This document shows, piece by piece, positions 1 to 11,467 of a stretch of DNA of 64,000 nt (its first letter is position 1; each line of letters starts with the position of its first letter). The notes under the pieces are model-generated. The model was not told where the DNA came from and searched no databases. It saw only the letters and a program-made list of their open reading frames with translations. Position numbers and translations under genes: made by a program. Source of the DNA: Metellina segmentata (taxonomy: Eukaryota > Arthropoda > Arachnida > Araneae > Tetragnathidae); assembly GCA_947359465.1 (NCBI GenBank), contig OX375883.1, positions 17,858,088 to 17,922,087 on the forward strand. The letters are read 5' to 3'.

Positions 1-462
1 CTTCAGACGTGGGCCTATTTCTTAGGCAGTTTTAAGGCAACCCTATTCAGAATTTTCTGGAATTTAAGACGTTCTCTGGGGATTGGAATTAGGACGTGCT
101 CTGATTGGTTCAGATTTGTATTTCTTGGTTAACGATAAGCGATAACGACGCTTTTTCCGCCGCTTCGTTTTTTTTTTCGATGTAATCTAACATGCAGTTG
201 TGTGACATCTTTGTTTCGTCTTTTTTTACGATTGCGTTTAGCAGCTGATGTTTCTGGCCTTCGTCCAGGAAATTAACAGAGCTTACAATGTAGCAAAGGA
301 AACGAAATGAGGCTAACTTATCTACCAAAAAATTGCTATCCATATACAAAGGTGCACAGTGTGGATTTTTCTACATGGGCGCCGCCATCTTGATTTGGCA
401 ACAAAAAAAAAGTCTTGGCGACAAGGTCTCGTGTGCTGCCACTCCACCAAACGCTAATCTTA
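1..462 (-). mobile_element. Merlin-family MITE, one end cut by window edge
   Basis: Both parts of this stretch match, in reverse complement, the two ends of the Merlin element at 21703-23444. Bases about 335-462 (ATGGCGGC-type core, then CTGCCACTCCACC at the terminus) correspond to that element's left end. Bases about 15-60 (GTTTTAAGGCAACCCTA) correspond to its right end near 23340-23365. The transposase interior is absent, so this is a non-autonomous deletion copy. Its outer left terminus lies before base 1, so I cannot see a target duplication. Family assignment rests only on similarity to the internal copy. Confidence 0.55.
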
Positions 463-1917
463 AAAGAACCAAGTTGTTCTTAAAATACTGTGTGGATTGG
501 ACGTACGATTTCGACCTCCCAGGAGATATATAAATCACTGTAACGACTGCTCATGCCCAAAGGAGGTTCACCTTATTCAAATTGAAGCCCATGGCCCAGG
601 TAACATAAAATCACCCTTTTTATGTAGGTTTCCTTTTGTCAGAGTACATTGCCATTAATGTTCAACTACCCTTATGTTATGTTTTATTCCCGAGATGTTC
701 CTTAGATTCAGACAAGGGATTAAAGCCCCATACGGGGCTACATTCCCTGAACAAACATTGAATTCAAATTGGACGGCACTTTCCCCTCTCTTTCCTCTTG
801 CAAAACAGCGGACCTTCCACACACGGGAGGAGCTTCACTTCGTTATCAGACGTAGGGCTGCTCTCCGCTTGCTTCTGCATCGTTCAGTCACATTCTGCGA
901 CAAGGCCATTGCACCTACACTCTTTGAACTACCCCCTCTTAAGCACTTCCTTTATTTCGATGAGGAGATGAGCTGCATACTGCAGCGGGAGCTCCATAAG
1001 TGATATGTCCAGTCCAGTCCAGTGTGGGCGGCACTTGAGCGACTCATCTGGGAATCTCCTGGACATACCACATTAACCATTTTATATTTCATTCCCCCCC
1101 TTTTATCACCTAGTCCACACCACAGCTCATGCATTTCGCCACTTCTTTGCGGTACTGATTGCTCACCCCTCCTCGTTAACCCACCCTTTTTGGAACGTGA
1201 ATTTAACTCCTAATTCTATCAATTACTAAATTCTATCGCAGTTATTCAACTTTTGCAAAGTGCACTGTCACTTCCTTCGATATGTGCTCGTTTACAAGGA
1301 TTAAACTTTATATTAATTCTGATCTGGAGGTTCGCAGTTTTCTGCAAAGTACTCCGTACTTGATACCTGCGTTCCGTTCGTGAGCAGTTGATCTCACCAG
1401 GGCCAGACCATATCGAGCGAGCTCCCTGACTCCTATTCCAAATTCACTATCCTGGCCCCATCCAGAACCTGAAAGCACATTTAATCATGCCACTGTACAC
1501 CAACTGGAGATGAAGGCCGATACGCGGCCATGTGCTCCGTAATATCAACTACTTAACTTCACTGAATGCTCTGTTGAAACAGTGACACCAGAGCACGCTG
1601 CGAGCAATCTGGCTTGAGATTGATGTCGAAGCTTGTAGTTAGAAGTAGTTTTAGAGAACGTTATGATAAACCAAGAAAATCTATACTGTGTTTTTATTTT
1701 CTTGTTTGTGATGTAATAAATAAATGGATGGTGGTCTGGATTCACTTATTACCGTCTGACAGGTAACAGAACTTAAGAAATTCATTTAAGAACATACAGT
1801 GCAAATCTATGCGAACTAGAAGTTGTTACATACTGCTAATGATGCATTACAAATCACAATTCTTAATTTGCCTACAAATGGAAGAAACATTTGTTGAAAA
1901 TGAAAAAGTAACTGTAG
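463..1917. other. Unassigned stretch; one unrecognised ORF
   Basis: The only sizeable open frame is 674-1003 (+, 109 codons), with no motif I recognise and no supporting neighbours. Low-complexity pyrimidine runs occur near 1095-1150. I see no repeat family, RNA gene or promoter that I can support. Confidence 0.4.
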
Positions 1918-2100
1918 GTTGATAAATAACATCGTACTGGAGCAACCCAAGTTGCTATTGACGACTGCCAGGGATCAATCCAAAAGGAAAAGAACCACGG
2001 TCACATGAAGATGCAATACGGTGAGCTGGCGCTCCAAACTCGAAACTCCCACACTACACCAACGTGATGAAATTTGAGGCTACGACAGAGAGAGATTTAA
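1918..2100 (-). repeat. Diverged tRNA-SINE relic
   Basis: An old copy of the SINE family best seen at 45577-45890, in minus orientation. Recognisable blocks in order are the tail (CATCGTACTGGAGCAAC, GCTATTGACGAC), the middle (ACCACGGTCA...GAGCTGGC) and the CCACGACAG-type region near 2080-2090. Many substitutions and small gaps separate it from younger copies. The tRNA-like head is missing. Confidence 0.55.
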
Positions 2101-2148
2101 CAAGCACCAATCCCTTAATAATAAGGACTTTCGTTTGTAACACTGTTA

Positions 2149-2410
2149 TGTTGGAAATGCTGCTCTATGTCCGAGCCACATAGATTGACTGATACTTGTA
2201 TGTAAGTTTCTCTTTTGCTATGTGGCAACAGTGCGTGGTCGTTGACTTTTGAAAAATGGCTTGAAGAAATGTATCGTGCCTTTTTGTGATCGTCATTTAT
2301 TAATCTGTTCTATATTCATTTCATTCATATATTTCTTATTTGCATATTTAATAAATCTCAGTAATTTGAATTAACGTATTTTTGTGGTACTTTTATTTGA
2401 ATATCTAACA
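2149..2410 (+). repeat. Possible Copia-type solo LTR
   Basis: The stretch begins TGTTGGAAATG, as does the 3' LTR of the Copia element at 10723. It ends TCTAACA and is followed at 2411 by CGTTATCAGCATGAG, which resembles the initiator-tRNA primer-binding sequence following many arthropod Copia LTRs. An AATAAATCT polyadenylation-like motif lies near 2350. No gag follows and no second LTR is seen, so this would be a truncated element. Boundaries and family are inferred from end motifs alone. Confidence 0.35.
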
Positions 2411-2481
2411 CGTTATCAGCATGAGTTGGACTCATAGAGGAGATATAATAGTAGAGTGAGCTATGGCAACCTTTTTAACAG

Positions 2482-3355
2482 GCGCCTCAATCCCATGATA
2501 GTACTTTACGCAAGTCCAACTTGATTTGCTAATCGGATCACATGACCTAATACGTATGTCATCAAGGTTTATAGTTGTTGGCGATTTATCTCTTCCTTTC
2601 TGCTTTCTTCTTTTCTTTTCAGATCCATGGCTATGGGTGGGTAGAGGGGAGAGCCGAAAATTGTATCCTTTTATTATATAAGTTAATAATTATATAAGTT
2701 AGTGTTTTATGTATGCTTTTTGTTACATCAGAATGGTCCTAAGCCAGCGGTGGATACGACACAATCATCCTAAAGCAAAGGGGACGGCAGAGGGGCGGAA
2801 AAATATCAGCTGGTAGTGAGTTCAGGTGTGGTTCTTAGATTATTTATGTAAAATCAACGGAAGCTTGGAAAAATATGAAAAGGGTATTAAAAATCAGGAA
2901 AAGTAAATTAGAATGAAAAGGAATTAAATTGGAATTTTTTAAAAATAATTTGGAGGATCTAAAAATTTATCCGCCATCTAGGTTCGAACTCGTGAAGTCA
3001 TCCTCCGCTGCCGAACGCTAATCTGAAGGTGGGTGACTTTAGCCATTAGGCCATCGTTGCTTCACGAAAAGAAGCTCTTTAAAGTATAAGTACCCTTGAT
3101 ATAAGTTGGCAAGAAATACTACTAACAACCATACAACATATATATGAGGAGCAAATCAGAGTCAACTTGTCGGACACTTACGCTGTACGCTGAGGAGCTA
3201 GTGTATGTATTGTATTTCTACGAAACAACGCGCATATTCAAAATCAAATGGTTACTGCAACAATCAGATTGGCGAGATATCCAAGTGAAGCCAAGCCCGT
3301 GAAACTAGCCAATCAAGTTAGACTTGCGTAAAGTACTATCATGGGATTGAGCCGC
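2482..3355. mobile_element. Inverted-repeat (MITE-like) element, about 870 bp
   Basis: Arms of about 50 bp at 2482-2533 and 3304-3355 are inverted copies of each other, sharing CTCAATCCCATGATAGTACT and then TTACGCAAGT with few mismatches. Between the arms lie about 770 bp without coding capacity, including a tRNA-like segment at 2966-3066. I could not find a convincing target-site duplication outside the arms, so the superfamily is unknown. It could also be a foldback formed by two separate insertions. Confidence 0.5.
2966..3066 (-). other. tRNA-like sequence / SINE head
   Basis: On the minus strand the segment carries an A-box-like TGGCCTAATGG and, about 50 nt later, a B-box-like GAGTTCGAACC, the spacing of a tRNA with a long variable arm. 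The acceptor ends do not pair convincingly, so I read it as a tRNA-derived SINE head or tRNA pseudogene rather than a working tRNA. Confidence 0.4.
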
Positions 3356-3606
3356 TTCTCCTTTACATGTCCGCATGATCATATGACGAAAATCAGTAGT
3401 CACGTGACTAATTCTCTCTTCGCGCATATTGTTTGCACATTTATTCTTCCCTAGCAAGTAGCAATTGCATTGAATACTCAAGCGAAATTCGGTCTACAAT
3501 GCTGCGTATATGGATGAAATTCCAAATTTATTAAAGGTAAAAACATTACATTTCAAAGGTGAGCTGAAAACGTTTCTTTCAAATTTGTATTTTGCAATAC
3601 TTTCTA

Positions 3607-4044
3607 CAGGGTGTCTTAAAACTTCCCGTACTCTAACTTTAAAAAAAAAGTACTGCCCGTGGTTTTTTTTAAATATTGAATTTTATCATCTGCTTATATT
3701 TTTATCGACGCTTTAATTTTTATCGTTTGGTTTTCTTCGCACTCAAGTTGTGCGATGATGAAAATCCTCGTCATTTCGTTTTTCAGATGAATTTATCACG
3801 CATTGAGAGAATTTCGCTGTTTGAGGTTTATTCATCGACGCCATCTTAAGTTTGGCGATTTTATTTGAAAAGTCGCCAAGGGGGACCGTACAGTCAACGA
3901 TAACCAAATGTAAGTTCATATTTTTTCCCTAAGTAATGTTAAAAGTGCTTTTAACCATTAACATTAAAATAATTGTTTTAAAGTTTGTTGATTTTGTATA
4001 ATAAATTCACAAATCGTCAGTACAGGAACTTTTAGGACACTCTG
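3607..4044. mobile_element. Mariner-type MITE with TA target site
   Basis: Imperfect terminal inverted repeats begin CAGGGTGTCTTAAAACTTCC on the left and, in reverse complement, CAGAGTGTCCTAAAAGTTCC on the right. Both ends are flanked by TA (3605-3606 and 4045-4046), the target of Tc1/mariner elements. The 438-bp interior has no transposase frame. Terminal motif and TA duplication are seen directly; the mariner assignment is from known family ends. Confidence 0.6.
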
Positions 4045-4045
4045 T

Positions 4046-5390
4046 AGTATGATAAAAATGGATATTCTAACTTTGGAATTAATAAATACAACCCACGTAC
4101 ATTTCCCGTTCTATGTAAAGATTTCATACATTTGCAATCCGTATGTATCTAAAATAATGTTTGTAACAAAATAACGGGTGGAATGGTGTTTCTAATTGTA
4201 AATTGAAATTTATACTGTATGTTTATACTGAGTTTATAACTGAAATTTATACTTAAAATATTAAAAATAGTTAACCGAAGTGCAAAAACTTGTGCGAAAT
4301 CGTTCTCTGTCTTGGCAACTAAGAGTACTATATTCTTTCGTGTCTCACGATAAAAATGGTATGAGTTTGGTAACATCAATTTAAGTACATCACATAAATT
4401 ATTTTTCTTGCTGAGAAAAATTGTTTTGTATCCACCCATCTGTGCAAACTGTAATTACGTAAGATGGTAATGGTAATTTTAGTTAACGTCGTACTAGAGC
4501 AACACAACGGGCTATTGACGACGGTCCGGGATCAGTCCCTGTAATTACATAAGAATAATATTTAAAAGATAACGTTTGAAAATTTATATTCTATATTAAA
4601 TAAAATCAATTTGTTAAAAATAGGCTTTTTCTAAGCAGTATTATAATTGTGAATTTGTATTTATGATTTTTTAGAACTATAAGTAAAACAATTTATATTT
4701 ACTTGTAATAAGAACTTGTAAAGATGTGCACCTGCTGAAAATTCATTTATTCAGTTCTTATGTATTTAAAATTTTTATTTTATTCCATTTATTAGTTTTC
4801 CCAAAGATGAAGAAAGAAGAAAATCGTTTTAATTAATTAATCGAAGAATTTTGTTCCTGTCTTTTAATTCATTTAAAATGTGATGAATGTGACAATAAAT
4901 TTCATTCGTTTACTGTTTCTTATTTATCTTTTTTATTTATTAAATATTAACTTCACACACAATAAGTAATAAAAATTCAATATCAAAATCTTTACCAAAC
5001 TTATACATGCTTAAAAGCATAAAAATTGCCAAGAGTTATTTACATCATCACTTTGATCAATTCAAAATTTACATATAGACTCACAGTTGCAACTTAATTA
5101 GTTTTTGAACCAGAAATCTAAAATTACAAAACAGCTAACATCAAGGGAATGGTTTAAAATAGTTTCCTTCAACCTTAAATATTATATGTATAAGTTTTCT
5201 TGTTAATATTTTTAAGCGTAACTCCTGGAATAAATTTGTGTTTATGGAAACGTAAGCAATTAAGAATCCATACTATCAATGAAAGCTTTAGTTGTAACCC
5301 AAACGTCATTTGAATAGGGAATCTTCTAATCTGTTTTCAGTATTTTTATTTTATGTATCAGTAAAATATTTATTCATGCAGCATGCAATC
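4046..5390. other. AT-rich spacer with a SINE tail at about 4475-4545
   Basis: Very AT-rich sequence without supported genes. The one recognisable piece is about 4475-4545: the 3' tail of the SINE family in minus orientation (GTTAACGTCGTACTAGAGCA, then TATTGACGACGGTCCGGGA), identical in structure to tails at 46320 and 56940. Confidence 0.5.
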
Positions 5391-6236
5391 ATTTCTAAAC
5401 ATGGTCATTTATTTTTCAATTTATTCCAACTCATGCTAACCTCATTACATTAAAAGAAGTTTAAATTATTTTCTGAAATGAAATCTTTGAGATAATTTCT
5501 TCACACCTAATACAGTTTTGTAAGAAATATATATAAAGTATTTTATTAATTAAATAATGTCGGGTTAAGAGCAACTATCTTATACCAAATTTTAATCTGA
5601 GCTCCTGACCTGAGAGCAATATATTGACTACAATTTAATTATCTCAAGTGTACTGTTTTGTTTGTATATGTTCTGGTTAACCTTAATTCCAATGAAAACT
5701 TCAGTTAATTATAAAAAAGCTCAAATAACTAACAACTTTAAAAAGTAATATGAATTCAAAAAATATTCAGCAGTGTAATAGTAAATATTCATTTGCATTG
5801 CCCAACAATGGTAAAATGTAACTCAAATTCAAGGAGCATTCAGTACTATGCATATTCAATACTATGCACATTAATTGAAGTTATTTCCAAACATGGGTAT
5901 TTATTTTTCAATTAATTCCAACTCATGCTAACCTCAATAAGTTTTCCCAAAAGTTTGAAATATTTTCTGAAGTTAAATCAGATAATCTCTCCACACCTAA
6001 TGTAGTTGAAGAACTATATGTAAAATATGAAATTAATCTATTGACTACAATTTATTTATCTTAAATATACTGGTTAACCTTAATCCCAATGCCAATGAGA
6101 ACTTAATTCTATAATAAAACTAAAAACATTTAAAAGTGATAAAAATATTCAGAAGTGAAAAAGTAAATATTCATTTGCATTGCCCAAAAATGTTAAAATG
6201 TAACGCAAATTCCAGAAATACTCAGTATTATGCTCA
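5391..6236 (+). repeat. Old tandem duplication, period 492 bp
   Basis: The segment starting at 5391 (ATTTCTAAACATGG...) recurs, diverged, from 5883 (ATTTCCAAACATGG...). Shared landmarks in the same order include CCAACTCATGCTAACCTCA, TTCACACCTAAT/CTCCACACCTAAT, TTGACTACAATTTA, CTGGTTAACCTTAAT and AAATATTCATTTGCATTGCC. The second unit is shorter because of internal deletions. No coding potential; the divergence implies an old event. Confidence 0.6.
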
Positions 6237-6682
6237 ACGAATCGCTAACTTTTTAATAAAAAAATGTCGCCAAGAGAGGCGATAAAAGGCCAAATCAAGC
6301 AACCAAGCCGAATTTTAGCGGAGCAGTCACGTGACTACTGACAAATGTTGCGGACGCTTTGCGAAGCTCTTCTCAATAGCGATGCTCAGTCTACTTATAT
6401 TAGAAGTCTATGGTTGGACTCTTACTGAAGAAACGAAAGTACCATTTTTTTTATGAAGCATCGTTAAGGAAGAGATCTATTGAAAAACGAACTGTTTTTT
6501 TGAAGTAGCAAATATTGATATTTGTTGATGAACATTTACTTAAAAAGCGAAGTGCCATTCATTGATTTCGTCTTGAAGAAATAAAACGTTCAGAAGAAGT
6601 CGGAACGTTGAAATAGAAGAGACACAAGACTTTCCGAAGAGGTAAAAGGCATTTTTTTAGAAGAAAGCTTTTGTTTATGTAA
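6237..6682. other. 5' flank of the Copia relic; no LTR recognised
   Basis: The Copia 5' LTR and leader should lie here, but nothing matches the 3' LTR at 10723. The sequence holds short GAAGAAACGAAAG-like repeats and a palindromic AGTCACGTGACT near 6325. The LTR was probably lost or replaced. Confidence 0.35.
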
Positions 6683-7555
6683 ATGATGGCGGCTCACGAA
6701 GAACACAAATTTTGCAAACTAAATGGCGAGAACTATCACACATAGTGCATTCGCGCCAGGGCAGCGTTAGTCCAGAAACGCTGTTGGGAGGCCATTCAAC
6801 CTGGATTTGGTCCGGAACTGACGAATGATGAAAGAAGAAAAAACGAAGAAGCATTGGCACTATTACTCCTAATAGTTGAAGACACATTTTTGGACGATAT
6901 AGGAGAGTGTCTGCGTGCTGCCGAAGCTTGGGACATTTTGAAGAAGCTGCACACCCAATTCGGACTTTTGCACATTTTGCAGTTGATGCGTGACTTTTTC
7001 AACGTTATCATGAAGCCTGGGGAACCAGTTAAAGATTACTTAGGAAGACTAATCGACATTCACAGAAAGCTTGCTAATGGAGGATATGCATTCACAGATA
7101 GAGAAGTTGCACTAGTGAAGCTCATAGGCTTGCCAAAAGCATATGAACCCTTAATCCTAAGCCTTGAAAAAGATGAAGAAAATCTGACGACGACGACAGT
7201 AAAGGCAAGAATTACTGTAGAAAAAAGAAGAATATCTCGTAAAGCAGAAGAAAATTCAACTCAGATCCCCGATGAAAGAGCCTTAACTACAAAGAACTTC
7301 AAAGGGACGAGTAAATTCTCTAAACGACATGTACCAAAGAAAAACACAAATAACTTTGAAGGATATGACACCAAAACTAAGAGGAACACTCGTTGTCTTT
7401 CCTGTGGAGAATGGGGCCACATATCAAGATTTTGTGATGAATCTAGAAGAAACCAAAATTCGGCAAAAACTGTCATAGATGAAGAAACCCATCATGCTTT
7501 AACAATAAACCATTGTGGAATTGACGACTCAAACTCATGGATTTTAGACAGTTAG
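6683..7555 (+). pseudogene. gag: Copia gag, broken by stops
   Basis: Gag packages the element RNA into virus-like particles. The frame opens with two ATGs (6683 and 6686) and the family-typical KLNGENY motif. A TAG at 6743 follows where a tryptophan is usual, and the frame then stays open to a TAG at 7553. A CCHC zinc knuckle CLSCGEWGHISRFC sits near 7396-7437, as expected at the gag C-terminus. The second stop falls right after the DS of the protease active site (WILDS), where a glycine is expected, so gag and protease run into each other as one polyprotein in the ancestor. Both stops are single-base changes from plausible sense codons. Confidence 0.75.
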
Positions 7556-7567
7556 ACCACTGAGCAT

Positions 7568-8695
7568 ATGTCATCACATCGGCACAAATTTTCAAACCTG
7601 AAATCTACATCATCGATGGTTGAAGTTGCCAATTCTGAAAAAGTTAAAGTGACTGGGATTGGAGACATTTCACTGAATCTCAGTGAAGATTGTGGCTCAA
7701 GGAAGATCACATTACAAAATGTCTTGTATATTCCTGACCTCGGAGCAAACCTACTATCAGTTGGCCGGATAGAACAGAAAGGATGTGAAGTACGTTTCAA
7801 AGAAGGAAAGGCAGAGGTTTTGAAACATGAAACTGAAGAACTTATCTTGTCTGCATACCGACATGGAAGACTCTATCGAGTGGATGAAATGCCTGAAACC
7901 ACCTACTTGACGAGATCGGTCAAAGAAAAATTGTGGCACAGCAGATTGGGCCGCCTTCACATGGAAGGAGTAAGAAAACTCAATACGAACTTTAACACCT
8001 TGAAGAACTTGACTGTAGAAAAAAGTAATGAAGATACAAATGAACTATGTACAGTGTGTACTCTAGGAAAAATGAAGAAATATAAATTCCCTACTAAAGA
8101 AGCAGAACGAGCCTCAAAACCACTAGAAATCATCCACTCAGATGTCACTGGACCAATTTCACCTGTTTCGAAGGGAGGGTCAAATTACCTGGTGACCTTT
8201 ATTGATGATTTCTCAAGATATATGTTGGTGAGGCCGATGAAATCTAAGAGCCAAGTATTGGAGAAGTTTGATGAGTACAGGAAACAAGTAGAAAATATTC
8301 ATGGTGCCAAAATAAAAATTTTACGTAGTGACAATGGTGGAGAATACATAAGCCATACATTTGATGATTACCTGAGAGAACATGGGATTTCTCGTCAACT
8401 GACTGTACCGAGAACACCACAACAGAATGGTGTTGCCGAGAGAGCAAACCAAACTCTTTTCGACATGACACGTTGCTTGCTTATACAGTCAGGCATACCG
8501 AGTCATCTTTGGGCTGATGCTGTTAATACTGCTTGTTATATTCGAAACAGATGTCAAACAACCTCATTGGATGGAAATATACCAAATGATATATGGACTG
8601 GCAGAAAAACAAACATTGATAATCTTCGAGTATTTGGCTGTAGAGTTTTCTCTAAACTTGACAATAGTCAAATTAGTGGAAAACTAGCTCCCTGA
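7568..8695 (+). pseudogene. pol: Copia protease C-terminus and integrase
   Basis: Continues in the gag frame just past the TAG in the protease active site. Integrase inserts the DNA copy into the genome. The zinc-binding region shows LWHSRLGRLHM and then CTVC near 7930-8070. The catalytic core shows the three acidic residues in HSDVTGP, RSDNGGEY and QQNGVAERANQ, an intact DDE triad with Copia spacing. The frame ends at TGA 8693-8695, most simply a CGA-to-TGA change because the same frame resumes immediately. The integrase core itself is undamaged. Confidence 0.8.
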
Positions 8696-9118
8696 GCAGA
8701 AGAATGCATCATGATTGGATATGTGGAGGGAGTTAAGGGATACAAGCTTTGGAACGTTAAGAATGATAAATTCTTTGTAAGCCGAAACGTGACATTTGAA
8801 GAAACCGTTTTCTATTTCAAAGAAAAATTATCAATTTCAAACTCTGATACAAAAGAGTTTACACTCCATGTACCTGATAGAGACATCCCAGATGAGACAC
8901 TTACCACAAATTTCTCCGATGAAGGAAATTCGGATAGTTTTGAGGTAATGCAAGATGGTAATAATGAAGCAAGTGAAATTGAAGAAGCAAATGAAGATAC
9001 CAATTCAGATGCATATCCCACAAATGCTGACGATCTAATTAGAAGAAGCAACAGGACTCGAGAACCACCAAGGTACTTAGAAGATTATGTTTTGTACAAA
9101 GTGAAAGAAGACAGCTGA
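8696..9118 (+). pseudogene. pol: Copia integrase-RT linker
   Basis: Same frame as the integrase, restarting after the TGA at 8693. It begins with ECIMIGY and ends in an acidic, low-complexity linker (EASEIEEANEDTN...) followed by RSNRTREPPRY, a junction often seen before the Copia reverse transcriptase. The frame closes at 9116; a one-base shift at that point carries the reading into the RT frame. Confidence 0.65.
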
Positions 9119-9744
9119 ACCAAATTTGTCTACACTAGATGAAAAAGACCTTGCAAATTTGAGAGACGCAATGAAATCCCCTTATGTAGAGAGATGGAAA
9201 GAAGCTATTACCGAAGAACTTAATAACTTGAGACGTAATCAAACTTGGGAACTAGTCACAAAACCACCAAATACCCAAGCTATTGGTTCAAGATGGCTAT
9301 TCCGGAGAAAATACGATGAAAAAGGAAACGTCTCCAAATTCAAGGCACGATTGGTTGCAAAGGGATATTACAAAATCCCTGATGTTGATTCCAATCAAAC
9401 TTTTTCGCCAGTAATAAAAATCGTCCATTCGTATGCTACTAGCATTGTCCATTGAAATGGATTACAAATTACATCAAATGGACATAACAGCTGCGTACCT
9501 TAACGGCACTCTGAAAGAAGATGTTTACATGATTCAACCTGAAGGGACAGCTGAAAGAGGGAACGAACATCTTGTTTGCCATTTAAAAAGAAGCTTATAT
9601 GGTTTGCGACAATCGGGGCTTAAATGGAACAAGTGCTTAGATGAATTTCTAAGACAGTGTGGCCTAAATCGTTCAATTGCAGAACCATGTATATACTATG
9701 ACGATGAAAGAGAAGTCATCATAGGTGTATGTATACGTAGATGA
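9119..9744 (+). pseudogene. pol: Copia reverse transcriptase, N-terminal part
   Basis: Two overlapping frames (9126-9455 and 9433-9744) together hold the first half of the Copia RT. The first has WKEAITEELNNL, IGSRWLFRRKYDEKG and FKARLVAKGY; the second has QMDITAAYLNG (the first catalytic aspartate) and LKRSLYGLRQSG. A frameshift lies near 9430. A second near 9728 falls directly before the YVDD catalytic motif, which is encoded at about 9735-9746 in another frame. Reverse transcription would be impossible from this copy. Confidence 0.75.
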
Positions 9745-10678
9745 CTTACTTATCCTTGGAAAGAAGAAAGCAAAAATTGAAGCTTTTAAAGTCAAGATAT
9801 AAAAGCGCTTTGAAGCTAAAGATCTGGGTGAAGCAAGGCATATATTTTCCATGAGAATAGACAAGAAAGAGGACGGATCATTGACTTTGGATCAATCCTC
9901 TTATGCTGAAGAAATCCTCAACACCTTCAAGATGGAAAGTGACAAGGGTGCGTCGACTCCATTATACCCTAGTTTGAAATATAGCTTACCAGATCCTGAC
10001 ATCCAAAAGGCAACTGTACCCTACAGACAAGCGGTTGGAAGTCTACTATACCTAGCCTGTGGAACGCGGCCAGACCTGTCATATCCGTCGACTTTTATGA
10101 GTCAATTCAATGAGCATCATACTGACGATCATTGGAGAGGTATTAAACATATATTCAGGTACCTGAAAGCAACTAAAGATCAGCAACTAACGTACAAGAA
10201 GACGGGAGAAATATTGAAGATATACTCTGATGCGGATTGGGGTGGTGATCGAATTAATCGGAAATCCTTTTGTGGATACGTCATAGTCCTGGCAGGAGCA
10301 GCTGTTTCGTGGTGCAGTAGAAAACAAACTTGCACTGCACTCTCGTCTACGGAAGCAGAGTATGTCGCAATGTGCCATGCTGCAAAGGAGGTTCTATGGA
10401 CCATAAACTTGCTGAATGAATTACAGATGAAGATGTTCATTGGTGAACCCCAACCCATTTTGGTAGACAATCAAGGAGCAATGTGTATTGCCAAGAATCA
10501 AGAAACCTCGGAAAGAAGCAAACACATCGATTTGAAGTATTTCTTCTTGCGTGATCTTGTCAACAAGGGAGTAGTGAATTTTGTATACGTCCCATCTCAA
10601 GACAATGTTGCTGATATACTTACGAAGTCTGTAACAAAACAAACTTTGTGTAGATGCAAGAGTAAATTGGGTATTTAG
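9745..10678 (+). pseudogene. pol: Copia RT C-terminus and RNase H
   Basis: After the YVDD motif an in-frame TAA near 9799 interrupts the sequence. From 9851 the frame is open to 10678. It holds the RT thumb region (PYRQAVGSLLYLACGTRPDL) and the RNase H domain with its acidic residues in YSDADWGG, SSTEAEYVA and LVDNQGA, then KHIDLKYFFLRD and VADILTK, the usual Copia C-terminus. The stop at 10676-10678 is at the expected place, about 45 bp before the 3' LTR. Confidence 0.8.
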
Positions 10679-10722
10679 ATTATCCTTTTCTTTGCGAGTG
10701 GACACATATCAGCAAGGGTGGG

Positions 10723-10928
10723 TGTTGGAAATGAGAAGATTCTGCGGACAGAGTGCCCGAATGAGCCGAGTCTCTTCAGATTGGCTGGCCTATAAAATCA
10801 CTCTTTCGAAAGATTTAGGCACAGAAAGGAGCAGTTCCTGTGCAAATATAACAACAAACATCAAATTAATCAAAGCATTAGGTTAGGAGTAGGACTAGAA
10901 CTAGAGTTCTATGGAAAACGGTTGTCTC
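10723..10928 (+). repeat. Copia 3' LTR (end approximate)
   Basis: Starts TGTTGGAAATG right after a purine tract AAGGGTGGG that can serve as polypurine primer. It contains an inverted CCAAT box (GATTGGCTGG) followed by CTATAAAAT at about 10791-10799, a plausible promoter. It probably ends TCTCAACA near 10928. No 5' partner was found, so the exact end is inferred. Confidence 0.45.
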
Positions 10929-11467
10929 AACAGTACGAGAAGAGAATGGAACCAAGGTAATTTAAATTTCTTTTCGGAATCTATTCAATATTAAATGCAC
11001 TGATTATCAGATTTGTTAATGTGGCTGGTTTATGTCAAGTAATTTAAAAATGACATCTCGATTTCTTGCTATTTTGTGCCAATACAGGGTGTTTCTAAAT
11101 TCACGGACCAAAATTTAAGGGTAAGCAAAATACAAATAAAGAAGCATTTTTTTGTATAGCAACATGGGGTTGGAAATGAAAAGAGCAGGGGAAAAAACAA
11201 GAAATGCTGAGAAAATGAAAAGCAACGAATCGTTTCTAACAGCAAAGATTCTAACAGAAAGCTAATTCTCTAACAGCAAAGAATCGTTTGCAGATCGCGT
11301 AATGCCATTCAAACTCAATAAAATTGTTTTGCAGACGATTTGATAGTGCAAACTAAATAAACTTCTACTATTCAATATTTTTCTTCCCAAAAATTCATTT
11401 TTTTTAAGCTACGTCACTAAACGTTTCTATCGTCTGGCTCTAAAAATATTATGTAAGTAAAGAGCTT
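10929..11467. other. Spacer with one mariner-like end at about 11086
   Basis: TACAGGGTGTTTCTAAATTC at about 11085-11104 resembles a mariner terminal repeat preceded by TA, but no matching second end is visible nearby. The rest is AT-rich with the short repeat TCTAACAG(A/C)AAG near 11234-11284. No gene supported. Confidence 0.35.

Larger units (their letters stand above)
6683..10928 (+). mobile_element. Degenerate Copia (Ty1/copia) retrotransposon
   Basis: Coding order is gag, protease, integrase, reverse transcriptase, RNase H, the diagnostic order of Ty1/copia elements (integrase before RT). One long frame from an ATG at 6683 is broken by TAG at 6743, TAG at 7553, TGA at 8693 and a shift near 9116. 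Further frameshifts near 9430 and 9728 and a TAA near 9799 follow. A 3' LTR candidate begins at 10723. The element is dead, but its sequence is otherwise well conserved. Confidence 0.85.

Noticed and set aside
674..1003. 109-codon open frame as a host gene
   Set aside because: No recognisable domain, no start context or neighbour support; a chance frame is likely.
6237..6682. Copia 5' LTR
   Set aside because: No similarity to the 3' LTR at 10723 could be found.
11085..11130. A complete mariner element
   Set aside because: Only one TIR-like end is visible.
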